Of a stretch of 20,402 nt of DNA, positions 7,081 through 16,291 are shown piece after piece (position 1 is the first letter of the stretch; each line of letters starts with the position of its first letter). Source of the stretch: a candidate division KSB1 bacterium (GTDB lineage: Bacteria > Zhuqueibacterota > JdFR-76 > DREG01). A program made the translations under genes and the position numbers. The notes below the pieces were generated by a model. The model did no database searches, was not told the DNA's origin, and saw nothing but the letters and a program-made list of their open reading frames with translations. The stretch spans positions 1 to 20,402 of the forward strand of contig JADFJB010000087.1 in the NCBI GenBank assembly GCA_022566355.1, in the 5' to 3' direction.

Positions 7081-7237
7081 CTTGATAACAATGATTTTTT
7101 GAGGGTAAATAAAAACATCTGTCTCTGAGGTTCTGACGACCTTAATAAATTTCAGAAATGAAACTATTTGATCAAAATATTGTAAAGTAATAATATTTGA
7201 TTCCAAATCGTATTTATTTAAATCAATCAAAAACTTC

Positions 7238-9646
7238 GTGATTAAACAACTGTTTACCCGGAAAATCAAATTCTTTAAGTTAGTATTCTTCTCTTTCCTT
7301 CTTTTTATATTAATCGATCCGCAAGGGGCTTTCTCACAAAAAATCATTCATGGCACAGTTAAAGATGCACAAACCGGCAATTTTCTTCCGGCGGCCAATA
7401 TCGTTATAGAAGGTACCTACCGCGGCACCATCACCAACGAAGAGGGGCGATTCTCGCTTAAAATCAAACAACTCCCGGCCACGTTGAAGGTAACCTATAT
7501 TGGCTATTTAGCCGAGAGACGAGTTATTTATTCCAGTTCAGGGAGCGAGCAAAACATTCTTCTTAAACCCACAGTTTTTGAGTTTGGGCCGATAGTCGTA
7601 ACTGCTGAAGATCCGGCGATAGCAATTATGCGCGAGGTTATAAAACGCAAGCAAATCTGGCGCGCAAAGCTATATTCCTACAAAGCCAGGGCCTTCACCC
7701 GGCAAAGACTGGAAAATGATTCAAGCATTGTCTCAATAACGGAAAGCATCTCCGTGGCGTTTTGGGACAAGAACAAAGGCGCCAGAGAGGTGATTCAATC
7801 CAAACGGCAAACCTCAAACGTAAAAGAGCAAGAGAATTTTGCCGGCGCCAGCTATGTCCCCAACTTTTATGATGATGATATAAAAATCCAGGGGCACAAG
7901 ACCATAGGACCGACTCACCCCAAAGCGCTCAGATATTACAATTTTAAACTGGAAAGCCAGCGGGTTTTGGATGATAAAATTATTTTCGATATCCGGGTCT
8001 CGCCGCGGACCAAACTCCAGCCGGCATTCGAAGGCAAGATATCCATAATGGATGAAGTATTTGCCATGATCGAAGTTGACCTGAAACCCGGTGACGCGTT
8101 TATTTTTCCGCAGCCCATCAAAGAATGGAATGTTTATTATAAACAGCAGTTTAGAAATTTCGGCAACGAATTCTGGCTGCCGGTGGATGTGCGAATCGAT
8201 GGTGATGTAAAAATCGGGTTCCCGGGGTTGAATTTTCCGACTATGAAATACCACCAAACATCCATACTCACAAATTACCAGATCAATGTTGTTTTGCCTG
8301 ATTCTATTTTTAAAGAGAAGCGGCTGCTGATAATCGACTCCCTTTCCATTAAACAGGATAATGACAGCCTGTTTGCTGCCAAACAGGAAGTCGTTCCGCT
8401 TTCGACTAAAGAGGAAGAAGCCTATTCCAACATCGATAGCACGTATACTATTGCGAAAGCCTTTAAACCTACAGGCATCCTGGCCCGGTTTGTAGATATG
8501 GACGATGAAGAAGAGTCGAAAAACAGGAAATCATCAAACCGGTTTATACCTTTCGATCCCCAGCTTTCTTATAATCGAGTCGATGGCGGACACCTTGGCT
8601 TAAGCTTGGACCGGAACATCCATAAAAACTTAAGAGGCAAAATTTCCGGTGGTTACAAAACGAATCTTCAGGAATGGGGATTTCAGGCAGAATTGAGATA
8701 CAGGTGGGGTAAAAGAAAGCGTGCATCCCTGGAGTTGATGTATTTCGATGATACCGAGACAAGGTACTTTTCGGAAAATTTTAGCCGGCAAGCGACGGCG
8801 TTGCGGCCCTTGTTTGGATCTGAAGATTATTATGATTATTATTGGGTAAAAGGATTTCGCAGTCAACTGGGTTATCGAATCCGGAAATTTGATTTGAACA
8901 TTTCGGCAGGGTTTCGGGCGGAGGAGCATTCCTCCAGGACAGACATTACCAGCAAAGGCTTGATCAGCCGGAAAGGCGGGCAAAGGCCCAACCCGGGAAT
9001 TCAGGGTGGTAAACTTCGTTCTCTGGAACTCACCTTGGCGTTCGGGGATGATTATACTCCATTTGGAGTTGTTGGTCAAAATAGTGCGGAAATTAAAATT
9101 GAGTACAGCCCTTCAAATTTGTTGTCGAATCAGTTCGATTTCACAACCTACCAATTTTCATTAAATGCCAGGCTACCCACTTTTTTTAAACGGAGGTTAA
9201 TGCCAAACACCCTCGAGCTCAGGCTTGTCGGTGGGACTTTTAGCGGAACGTTACCGGTGCAGCGCTTCGGCATTTTGGATGTCAGTCTGGGGGCGTTTAG
9301 TCCGTTTGGCGTATTCAAGTCTTTACAGGGTTACCCGTTGGAGGGAGAGAAATATTTTGCGGTTTTTTGGGAGCACAATTTTCGCACCATCCCCTTCGAA
9401 ATGATTGGATTGCGTTCCATTGCGAAAAGAGATTTAGGGATCATCCTTCATGGCGCTTTTGGCCGTACCTGGATCGAATCTTCGCGATTGACCACCCTCA
9501 CTTATTCTCCTCGCTACCAGGATAGTTTTCGCCATGAGATTGGGGTTTCGTTAAACGGATTGTTTGGCTTTTTCCGCCTGGATTATACAAGGAGGCTTGA
9601 TAAACCGGGGGATTATATAGGGTTTGGTTTTAAACGGTTTTTTTAG
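7238..9646 (+). CDS. DUF5686 outer-membrane protein with carboxypeptidase-regulatory-like N-terminal domain
   Basis: The protein has 802 residues and starts with GTG. The signal segment is FKLVFFSFLLFILI, cut near GAFSQ. The next 80 residues (KIIHGTVKDAQTGNFLPAAN ... GRFSLKI ... VTYIGY) form a CarboxypepD_reg-like beta sandwich, the same module found ahead of many TonB-dependent receptors. The rest matches the DUF5686 plan: PTVFEFGPIVVTAEDPAIAI, then a long beta-strand-rich region likely to form a barrel, ending YIGFGFKRFF with the terminal Phe typical of outer-membrane barrels. It has no TonB box or plug that I can see, so it is not an ordinary SusC. The function of the family is not known; the cell location is inferred. 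Good SD spacing is not obvious, so the true start could be slightly different. Confidence 0.85.
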   Translation: MIKQLFTRKIKFFKLVFFSFLLFILIDPQGAFSQKIIHGTVKDAQTGNFLPAANIVIEGTYRGTITNEEGRFSLKIKQLPATLKVTYIGYLAERRVIYSSSGSEQNILLKPTVFEFGPIVVTAEDPAIAIMREVIKRKQIWRAKLYSYKARAFTRQRLENDSSIVSITESISVAFWDKNKGAREVIQSKRQTSNVKEQENFAGASYVPNFYDDDIKIQGHKTIGPTHPKALRYYNFKLESQRVLDDKIIFDIRVSPRTKLQPAFEGKISIMDEVFAMIEVDLKPGDAFIFPQPIKEWNVYYKQQFRNFGNEFWLPVDVRIDGDVKIGFPGLNFPTMKYHQTSILTNYQINVVLPDSIFKEKRLLIIDSLSIKQDNDSLFAAKQEVVPLSTKEEEAYSNIDSTYTIAKAFKPTGILARFVDMDDEEESKNRKSSNRFIPFDPQLSYNRVDGGHLGLSLDRNIHKNLRGKISGGYKTNLQEWGFQAELRYRWGKRKRASLELMYFDDTETRYFSENFSRQATALRPLFGSEDYYDYYWVKGFRSQLGYRIRKFDLNISAGFRAEEHSSRTDITSKGLISRKGGQRPNPGIQGGKLRSLELTLAFGDDYTPFGVVGQNSAEIKIEYSPSNLLSNQFDFTTYQFSLNARLPTFFKRRLMPNTLELRLVGGTFSGTLPVQRFGILDVSLGAFSPFGVFKSLQGYPLEGEKYFAVFWEHNFRTIPFEMIGLRSIAKRDLGIILHGAFGRTWIESSRLTTLTYSPRYQDSFRHEIGVSLNGLFGFFRLDYTRRLDKPGDYIGFGFKRFF

Positions 9647-9791
9647 ATAAATTTTGTCTTTTAATGAGTTGTTATTAAAAAGGAATTCATCAATGCCACA
9701 GCAAATTTTGATATTCCAAATAAATATTTGTATGGGTAATCCAGGCGTAAATCAATAACGAGCCTCGTACCGTAGCTCTCTCTGATCAGGG

Positions 9792-10011
9792 TTACAGCGA
9801 TTGTAACCCAGGGCGACGCGCAGCTTCCATATCCTGCACTACTTCTGTGACTGTATAACCATCCGTATCGACGCCTTCTTCTTGAAAGCCGCCTGGCACA
9901 ACTTGTGTATGCTTTGGCCATATTATCGCCTGCCAGGAGGTTGATGATGTTTTTTGCTAGCTGAGCCGGAGGTTTACCGAATAATTTGTAAATAGAAAAA
10001 ACAAAAAAACA
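9792..10011 (-). pseudogene. Unrecognised gene remnant with a frame change
   Basis: On the minus strand one frame reads SIYKLFGKPPAQLAKNIIN and continues LLAGDNMAKAY. From about 9905 a different frame reads QVVPGGFQEEGVDTDGYTVT and then EVVQDMEAARRPGLQSL, ending at TAA 9792-9794. Both halves have protein-like composition, whereas the uninterrupted frame turns into an implausible run of Arg and Ser. This suggests a degraded 3' end of a gene shifted near 9905-9912, with no ATG in the upstream part. I do not recognise the family. The rest of the 9647-10134 gap is AT-rich with nothing identifiable. Confidence 0.3.
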
Positions 10012-10134
10012 TTAATATTGATTTGTATTGAATTTGATGGGAAGTAAGTTTAGCTTTTTCGTGGATTACCACAAATAGAACAAGTTTTTATTCACAAATA
10101 TTTACTCAATTTCATAAAAACCATATGGAAACCA

Positions 10135-12633
10135 ATGGGCAAGAAAAAGAGGCAAAAGAAAACATCAGAAGTTAAACCTAAGAGATCGCCAGGTTTTACT
10201 CTTACTGAAAATCAGCAAGTCCTTGTTGGGGTAATCGTCCTTATTGTGCTTATAATAGGTTATCTTTCTCCAATTGTTTTTGAAGGCAGGGTACCGCCGG
10301 CATCGGATAGTATCGGCTGGAGGGGAAGCGCACAATCGATTATTGAATCCAGGGAAGTACATGATTCGAATCCGTTATGGGCAAATAATGTGTTTGCCGG
10401 AATGCCAGGCTACCTCATTTCTCTGCAAGCGCCATTTGAACAACCATTCAAATATGTCATAAGAGCTGTAAATAAGTTAATAAACTGGCGGGCGACATAC
10501 CTAATTTTGGGTGCAATGGGAATCATTTTTCTCATGCGATTTTGGCGATTTTCACCGCTAACCAGCACTTTTTCTGCGATAGCCTATATCTGGTGGCCTT
10601 ATCTATTTGGCATTTTAGAAGCCGGGCATAACACCAAAGTAAGAACGATGATGTTAATGCCGCTAATTTTGTTCGCATTCGTAAAGCTGTTAAAAAAACC
10701 GGGTATGTTGAATGCTTCTCTTTTTGCAATTTTTTTCAGTTTAGGAATCCAATCCAATCACTATCAAGTTATGTTTTACATTTCGATGGTTTTGGCTGTT
10801 TTTGGGATTTTCCATATGGTGCGTTTTTTTCAACAAAAAGAATGGCGCTCAATCGGAATTAGAACTGCACTGGTTATAGGCGCATTAATCCTGGCGGTTG
10901 GGATTTCTTCTTTCCCAACCCTGGTTGTAAAGGAATATTCAAAATACTCCATCCGGGGTGGGACTGGAGAAGCTGCTTCGAGCGGATTGAGTTACGATTA
11001 TGCTACCAACTGGTCGTTGTATCCGGGGGAGATGATGACTTTTATTATTCCACGTTATTATGGAGGAAGCTCCTCTGAGCAGTACACGGGTGATGCCGTT
11101 CCGGAATTAAAAGGCAGGACCATCCCGGGTTACTGGGGCCACAAAATCTTTACTACAACAACCGATTATATGGGGGTAATATCCTTATTTTTTGTAGGCA
11201 TTGCTTTGGTTTTTAGAAGACGGGATAAGCGAGTTCTTACCCTCGCTGTGGTTTGTGTGCTTTCACTCCTGGTTTCATTCGGAAAGCACTTTCCGGTTGT
11301 ATACGATCTCTTTTTTAATTTTGTACCGTACTTTAATCAATTTCGCATACCTTCGATGATTTTGGTGTTGGTGCAATTGGGGATTGCCATCCTTGCCGGA
11401 TTTGGATTTGAATTTATAGTTAATCATTCTCAAGAAAAAATTCCCCCGCAAAAAATCATTAAGACCATCGCAATTATATTTGGAATATTTGTTTTCCTGG
11501 GGTTGATCCCTCTCTTTTTGAAAAGCGTCATTCCATTGGCTAAAGCGGATGATTTGAATAATTACCAGCCGCAACTTTTAGCGCTTATTAAAGAAGCCCG
11601 ATTCGATATGCTTAAACAGGATTCCATCCGGCTTTTGCTTTTGGCAACTGTTGCATTTGGAATTACTTTGGCTTATTTAAAAAAGTGGGTTTCGAAACTA
11701 GTATTCACAATTTCAATTCCTTTGCTTCTCGTATTTGATCTATTCGGCGTTAGCAATCGCTATTTGCAAAACCTGGTGAAGCCCAACGAGTTTAACAAAT
11801 ATTTTGCTGAAACGGCTACAGACAAATTTTTACTACAGGACCAGACACATTATAGAATTTTTCCACTTGGTCAGCTTTACGGTACTAATAGTTGGTCATA
11901 TCGGCATCAGTCTATTGGCGGCTATCACCCTGCAAAATTAAGAACAATCCAGGACCTTAATGAATTCAGCCTTTACAAAGGAACAGATCCGGGTTTTCAA
12001 AATAGTTCGAATATTCCGATTAACTGGCACATTCTAAATATGCTCAATGTAAAATATGTTTTGGCCCAAACTCAAATTGAACATTCGAATTTAAAGCAAG
12101 TTTTTGCAGATAATCAGAGTAACATCCTGGTTTATGAAAATCTTGCAGCTTTGCCCAGGGTTTTTACCGTAGGAGAAGTAGAAATCATTAAAATGCGGGA
12201 AAGCCGGTTTGCAAGATTAAACTCTTCTGAATTTGATCCGGCAAAAAAGGCGATCTTAGAAGAAGAGTTGGATACGGAAATTGGCGTACCCGTTAACTTT
12301 GCCAGTGAAATTACCCGTTACGAACCCAATCAAATTGATATAAAAGTCGATACCGATTCCAACACACTAATGGTTTTAAGTGAAATGTACTATCCAGCCG
12401 GCTGGAAGGCATATGTTGATGATGTTGAAACAAAAATTTACAAAACCAACCATGCCTTGCGGTCTATTGTCGTTCCGGCAGGGAAACATGAAATTCAATT
12501 CATATTTAAGCCGAAGTCTTATACTGCTAGTTTATGGATATCCGGTACTTCTATGACAATAGTATATTTGGTTTTGGGATTGGCGGTATTTCAAAGTTTT
12601 CAGAAAAAGAAACAGCAGCAGCCGAAAAGTTAG
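10135..12633 (+). CDS. YfhO-family polytopic membrane protein
   Basis: The protein has 832 residues with a basic cytoplasmic start (MGKKKRQKKTSEVKPKR), a first membrane helix near 30-48 (VLVGVIVLIVLIIGYL) and roughly a dozen hydrophobic segments. The exterior loop after helix 1 contains PPASDSIGWRGS, and the body has NPLWANNVFAGMPGY, as in YfhO proteins. The soluble C-terminal part ends with the characteristic LSEMYYPAGWKAYVDD ... VPAGKHEIQFIFKP, then a last helix. YfhO proteins are GT-C-like and are implicated in glycosylating lipoteichoic acid or other surface glycans in Firmicutes; in this lineage the substrate is unknown. It leads a run of surface-polysaccharide genes on the same strand. 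Another ATG at 10125 is in a different frame. Confidence 0.9.
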   Translation: MGKKKRQKKTSEVKPKRSPGFTLTENQQVLVGVIVLIVLIIGYLSPIVFEGRVPPASDSIGWRGSAQSIIESREVHDSNPLWANNVFAGMPGYLISLQAPFEQPFKYVIRAVNKLINWRATYLILGAMGIIFLMRFWRFSPLTSTFSAIAYIWWPYLFGILEAGHNTKVRTMMLMPLILFAFVKLLKKPGMLNASLFAIFFSLGIQSNHYQVMFYISMVLAVFGIFHMVRFFQQKEWRSIGIRTALVIGALILAVGISSFPTLVVKEYSKYSIRGGTGEAASSGLSYDYATNWSLYPGEMMTFIIPRYYGGSSSEQYTGDAVPELKGRTIPGYWGHKIFTTTTDYMGVISLFFVGIALVFRRRDKRVLTLAVVCVLSLLVSFGKHFPVVYDLFFNFVPYFNQFRIPSMILVLVQLGIAILAGFGFEFIVNHSQEKIPPQKIIKTIAIIFGIFVFLGLIPLFLKSVIPLAKADDLNNYQPQLLALIKEARFDMLKQDSIRLLLLATVAFGITLAYLKKWVSKLVFTISIPLLLVFDLFGVSNRYLQNLVKPNEFNKYFAETATDKFLLQDQTHYRIFPLGQLYGTNSWSYRHQSIGGYHPAKLRTIQDLNEFSLYKGTDPGFQNSSNIPINWHILNMLNVKYVLAQTQIEHSNLKQVFADNQSNILVYENLAALPRVFTVGEVEIIKMRESRFARLNSSEFDPAKKAILEEELDTEIGVPVNFASEITRYEPNQIDIKVDTDSNTLMVLSEMYYPAGWKAYVDDVETKIYKTNHALRSIVVPAGKHEIQFIFKPKSYTASLWISGTSMTIVYLVLGLAVFQSFQKKKQQQPKS

Positions 12634-12677
12634 AAAGGACATCAAGTCGAATTCAATAAATTTCAAAGTGTTTGTAG

Positions 12678-13084
12678 ATGCCACTACTAGCTAAATACCT
12701 GTTACAATTATCAGATTTCATGAATTATGGGGGGAAAAGATTCAGGGATGCTGCAAAACGATTATCCAAAGAAATGTCGACTCAACTCATTGAATGTGAG
12801 CATGAGAATTGGCAAAATGTTCACCCTTGTTTTGTTTTATCAACCGGAAGAGCAGGTACACTTTTATTAAACAAATTATTTTCATTATCTAAAACGCATT
12901 CCCGGTTCATCAACCGTCTCCAGAACTCATTCGCCCTTCAAAACGCGCTTATGAAAATTTATCCAAATCATGGGAGATTTATCGTGAGGTGTTTAAGAGC
13001 GCTCGAGAGGAATATCTACTAGAATCTGTACTCAGGCAAAAAGTATTTATCGAAACCAATAATTGCGTCTCAAATCTTATTTGA
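12678..13084 (+). pseudogene. Sulfotransferase family remnant: frameshifted and lacking its C-terminal part
   Basis: The first frame (ATG 12678) carries the 5'-phosphosulfate-binding loop typical of PAPS-dependent sulfotransferases, CFVLSTGRAGTLLLNKLF (residues 51-68). At the A-run 12891-12894 the sensible frame changes by one base: after SK it continues NAFPVHQPSPELIRPSKRAY ... EEYLLESVLRQKVFIETNNC, then NLI and TGA at 13082-13084. Without the shift the frame ends at 13022 after 114 residues of mixed sense. A single lost A explains it. Even when repaired, the product stops just after the IETNN motif, so more than half of a normal roughly 300-residue enzyme is missing, and the flippase gene starts 32 bases later. 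It probably once sulfated a surface glycan made by this cluster. Confidence 0.82.
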
Positions 13085-13115
13085 TATTTTTGTGGTTTAA
13101 CCCTTTACTCCTATT

Positions 13116-14609
13116 ATGCTCGAAAAACTCAAACAAACAGTTAAACACATGGGGTTTTTTGCCCTCGGCAATATTAGTCCAAAATTATCGGGTTTTATTC
13201 TTCTGCCCATTTATACAAAACTTATCTCCGTTGCGGATTATGGTATCCTGGGTTTGTTCGAAGTGGTTGAATTGTTGAGTGTCCATATTCTTTCATTTGG
13301 AATTCCACAAGCTTTATTGCGCTGGCACGGTCTCACGGAAAGTGAGATAAAAAAGAAAAACTATATTTTTACCCTATTCATTTTTCTTACTTGTATTTGT
13401 GTGGGTAGCTTTTTAATTGTTTTGTCCTCAAGAAGTTTTTTGGCAGAATTTCTATTCGGTCAAAATATTTTTGCGAATTATTTTGTTGTCCTTTTTATAT
13501 CTATTTCTTTTACAGTTTTAAGCAAACTTCCTCTAACTTTACTTCGCTCAGAAGAAAAATCTCACCTTTATGCGACCTTCATTTCTATTCAATTTGCATT
13601 CAACTTAATCGCGAATATTTATTTTGTCGCAATTTTGAAATATGGGGTAAAAGGAATACTGATTTCGCAAGCAATCAGCACTGGATTAATCTTCTTAATT
13701 TTAACACCATATCTTTTTAAGAGAATGAATCCACATCTGGAATTGGCCGAATTAAAAAAAATGATTTTATTCAGCTATCCTTTTATCTTTTCCGCAATAG
13801 CATCAACAATTCTGAATGTAGGGGATCGCTATTTGCTAACGAAATTATCAACTTTAGAACAAGTCGGTTTATATTCTTTGGGATACAAATTCAGCAATAT
13901 CATGAAAATGCTATTGGTAGATTCGTTCATGCTGGGATTACCCGTTATCGGATGGAAAATCGTTAAAGAAAACAGCCAGCCTAAACGGTTTTTCTCAAAA
14001 GTGTTAACCTATATGGTTTTTGGATTACTATGGTTTGGATTGATTTTGTCTGCTTATTGCAAGGGATTGATTCATCGCTTCGCATTAAACCCAAATTACT
14101 GGGATGCTTATCACGTGGTGCCATTTTTTGTATTAAGCATCATTTTTGTCGGGATGCAGAGTCTGTTTTTTTTCGAATTGCAAATACCACAAAAAACCAA
14201 ACTGATTCCCCGAATTGTCGGTTGCGCAGCTGTTCTGAATATCATTCTTAATATTTTGCTAATTCCGAAATATGGTATGATGGGCGCGGTTTATGCTACT
14301 GTTTTTGCTCAATTCATTGCTTTGTTTGTTGCTTATCGCGTTGTACAAAAAGTTTATCCCGTTAAATATGAAATCAATAGGATATTGATATTGTTTGGAA
14401 TAGCAATCGGTTTATTTTTCATTACCGCAGTTTTTAACAACTATTCTTTGATCGAAAGAATCATCTATAAAGGATTGGTTATCTTGTCATTCCCATTCAT
14501 CCTTTACTTGATCCGGTTCTACGAGCCAATCGAGCTAGATCGAATTCGAGGTTCAATCAAAAAATGGAGTGGTAAAATATTGCTGCGAAAACCGCCCAAG
14601 ATGGATTAA
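13116..14609 (+). CDS. Wzx/MATE-like oligosaccharide flippase
   Basis: The protein has 497 residues, almost entirely hydrophobic, with 12-14 predicted membrane helices, the size and layout of the polysaccharide-biosynthesis flippases of the MOP superfamily. It opens with LKQTVKHMGFFALGNISPKL, then LPIYTKLISVADYGILGLFE, the hallmark N-terminal helices (gas.lp.ll...yg.ls..dyG). Downstream, NVGDRYLL and the LNIILNILLIPKYGMMGAVY segment are also family-typical. It would flip undecaprenyl-linked glycan across the inner membrane. It lies just after the sulfotransferase remnant and the YfhO gene, on the same strand, and converges with a glycosyltransferase gene. No clear Shine-Dalgarno sequence precedes the ATG. 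Confidence 0.92.
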   Translation: MLEKLKQTVKHMGFFALGNISPKLSGFILLPIYTKLISVADYGILGLFEVVELLSVHILSFGIPQALLRWHGLTESEIKKKNYIFTLFIFLTCICVGSFLIVLSSRSFLAEFLFGQNIFANYFVVLFISISFTVLSKLPLTLLRSEEKSHLYATFISIQFAFNLIANIYFVAILKYGVKGILISQAISTGLIFLILTPYLFKRMNPHLELAELKKMILFSYPFIFSAIASTILNVGDRYLLTKLSTLEQVGLYSLGYKFSNIMKMLLVDSFMLGLPVIGWKIVKENSQPKRFFSKVLTYMVFGLLWFGLILSAYCKGLIHRFALNPNYWDAYHVVPFFVLSIIFVGMQSLFFFELQIPQKTKLIPRIVGCAAVLNIILNILLIPKYGMMGAVYATVFAQFIALFVAYRVVQKVYPVKYEINRILILFGIAIGLFFITAVFNNYSLIERIIYKGLVILSFPFILYLIRFYEPIELDRIRGSIKKWSGKILLRKPPKMD

Positions 14610-14771
14610 TGATCGCATGAAGTTGATAAAAACCGAAATCAAAGATAATGTTTTCTACAATTAATTGAGTGCTTCTTTTAGAAATGCATTTTCACAACTT
14701 AAAATTATCGCGATCAACCACGTAGCTCCAAACCGCCTCATTCCCCGGGTTTAGTTTTGATCATTGATTTT

Positions 14772-16103
14772 TTAATCAAGATTAGCATCCCAAACATCCA
14801 CCATTCGTTTTGTTAAGTTTTTAATTTCAAACTGCTTAATTGCGTTGGTATCATAATCAAGGACTAATTGCTTACTTCGAGACCACTGTTGATACAAAAA
14901 CAACACCTCTTTTTCAATCGTTATGGAATCATCTGGCTGGATAATAATGCCTGATTTTGTTTTGTTAATAATCCGTGCCGCTTCACTGTCCTGTGGCGCT
15001 AAAGCTAAAATGGGCCGTTTGGCACCGATATATTCGAACAGTTTGCTTGTAGGGATATTTTTACCTTGTGGAGAATCTATGATATATAAAAGCAGCAATG
15101 TCGATGAAACCATATTCGTTAAAGTTTGCTTATGATTCTGGTATCCCATGAACCGAATGTTTTGATGAAATTCCGAATTCCTAAATTTCATTTCAACATC
15201 ACTATCTACCGTCCCGTAGAAAACCATTTCGAGATCTTCTCTAAAATTTGTATGTTTCGAATATATGTTTTCGATGGCTCGAATAAAGCATGTCAAGTCG
15301 TAGCGAACAAACAATGAGCCGACATACGTTAGGATAAATTTATTGCTTGAGTTCGAGGGCAGGTTTTCAAAATCCAATTCATTAAAACCATTTGTGATAA
15401 TAATGTTCTTCGTTTGGATTTTTATCCCACTGGTTTTTTCTGTTTCTTTTTTAATCCCTTCGCAAACCCAGGTTAAGGAATCGGCGTGATTGAGAACCAA
15501 TTGGTTTAAAGCAGAATCAATTTTTAGGGGGATTATGGAATTCCTCTTAGGAACCAAATACTTAAACCAGGGATCACGAAAATCTGCGACCCATTTTTTA
15601 CCGGTTACGAATTTTAAGGCGCCAGCGATAATGTGAACTGTATTTGGAGGACCTGTAGAAAAAACCAGGTCAATTTTTTCTTTACGGATGACTCGTAGCC
15701 CTTTAAAAAAGGCAAAAGGAAACCAGCCAATTCTGGCATCAGGAATAAAAAGCCAGGTTCGGAGAAAAATGGCGATTTTTTCCTTTAAGCTCACAGTCCC
15801 TTGCTCATCAATTGAGAGTGTTGATAAATCGATAGCTTCTCCAATCTTGCGCCCAGTAAATTTCCGGTAAAGGCTGTAAGGCTCTGGAATGAAGGTTCGA
15901 TAGATACTCGTTTGCGGGGGGACTTTTTTTATTAGACTGTTATCAATAGTAGGGTAATCTCCATTTCTAACGGTTAGGATTACCGATTCCCACCCAAGTT
16001 GTGAAAGATTGTTTAAAAAGCGAAGTGTCCTTTGTACACCAGCCCCTCCGGATGGAGGGAAATAATAAGTGATAATCAGAACTTTTTTTTTAAGTGCGGG
16101 CAT
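14772..16103 (-). CDS. GT4-family glycosyltransferase
   Basis: The protein has 443 residues with a GT-B fold. The N-terminal Rossmann half starts KKVLIITYYFPPSGGAGVQR, the usual GT4 acceptor-side opening, and contains DLVFSTGPPNT and WVADFRDPW. The C-terminal nucleotide-sugar half includes ILTYVGSLF, IRFMGYQNH and, near 370-385, TSKLFEYIGAKRPILALAP with the conserved Glu that contacts the donor ribose or phosphate. It is soluble or membrane-peripheral and cytoplasmic. It faces the flippase tail to tail (162 bases apart) and likely adds a sugar to the same surface glycan; donor and acceptor cannot be told from the sequence. Confidence 0.92.
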   Translation of the reverse strand: MPALKKKVLIITYYFPPSGGAGVQRTLRFLNNLSQLGWESVILTVRNGDYPTIDNSLIKKVPPQTSIYRTFIPEPYSLYRKFTGRKIGEAIDLSTLSIDEQGTVSLKEKIAIFLRTWLFIPDARIGWFPFAFFKGLRVIRKEKIDLVFSTGPPNTVHIIAGALKFVTGKKWVADFRDPWFKYLVPKRNSIIPLKIDSALNQLVLNHADSLTWVCEGIKKETEKTSGIKIQTKNIIITNGFNELDFENLPSNSSNKFILTYVGSLFVRYDLTCFIRAIENIYSKHTNFREDLEMVFYGTVDSDVEMKFRNSEFHQNIRFMGYQNHKQTLTNMVSSTLLLLYIIDSPQGKNIPTSKLFEYIGAKRPILALAPQDSEAARIINKTKSGIIIQPDDSITIEKEVLFLYQQWSRSKQLVLDYDTNAIKQFEIKNLTKRMVDVWDANLD

Positions 16104-16183
16104 AAATTGGACTTGGCCAGAAATGTCTCTATGTTAAAAGCTCAAAATTATTCTAATTCCTGAAAAGAAACAAACGAATAGAA

Positions 16184-16289
16184 GCCACAGACAAACACCG
16201 ACTAACTATTTTAGTTATAAGTTTGTGCAAGTCTGTAGTTTTTTAGTCTGTGTAAGTCAGTGGCATTTTAGTCTGTGTAAGTCAGTGGC
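16184..16289. repeat. Tandem plus inverted repeat after the amidohydrolase gene
   Basis: TTTTAGTCTGTGTAAGTCAG followed by TGGC (24 bases) occurs twice in direct order (16241-16264 and 16266-16289), with a degenerate third copy before it (about 16215-16240). An imperfect inverted copy starts GCCACAGACAAACACCGACT at 16184. The block ends two bases before the stop codon of the amidohydrolase, so a transcript could fold into a long hairpin. A terminator role is possible but unproven. Confidence 0.75.
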
Positions 16290-16291
16290 CT

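Noticed and set aside
7238-9646. TonB-dependent receptor (SusC-like)
   Set aside because: It shares the N-terminal regulatory-like domain but shows no plug domain or TonB box, and the body fits DUF5686.
9661-9921. Minus-strand frame of 86 codons taken as an intact gene
   Set aside because: Its middle is an implausible Arg/Ser run, while another frame over the same bases reads like protein; better explained as a frameshifted remnant.
12678-13022. Intact 114-residue protein
   Set aside because: Only the first 72 residues resemble a sulfotransferase; the continuation is in another frame.
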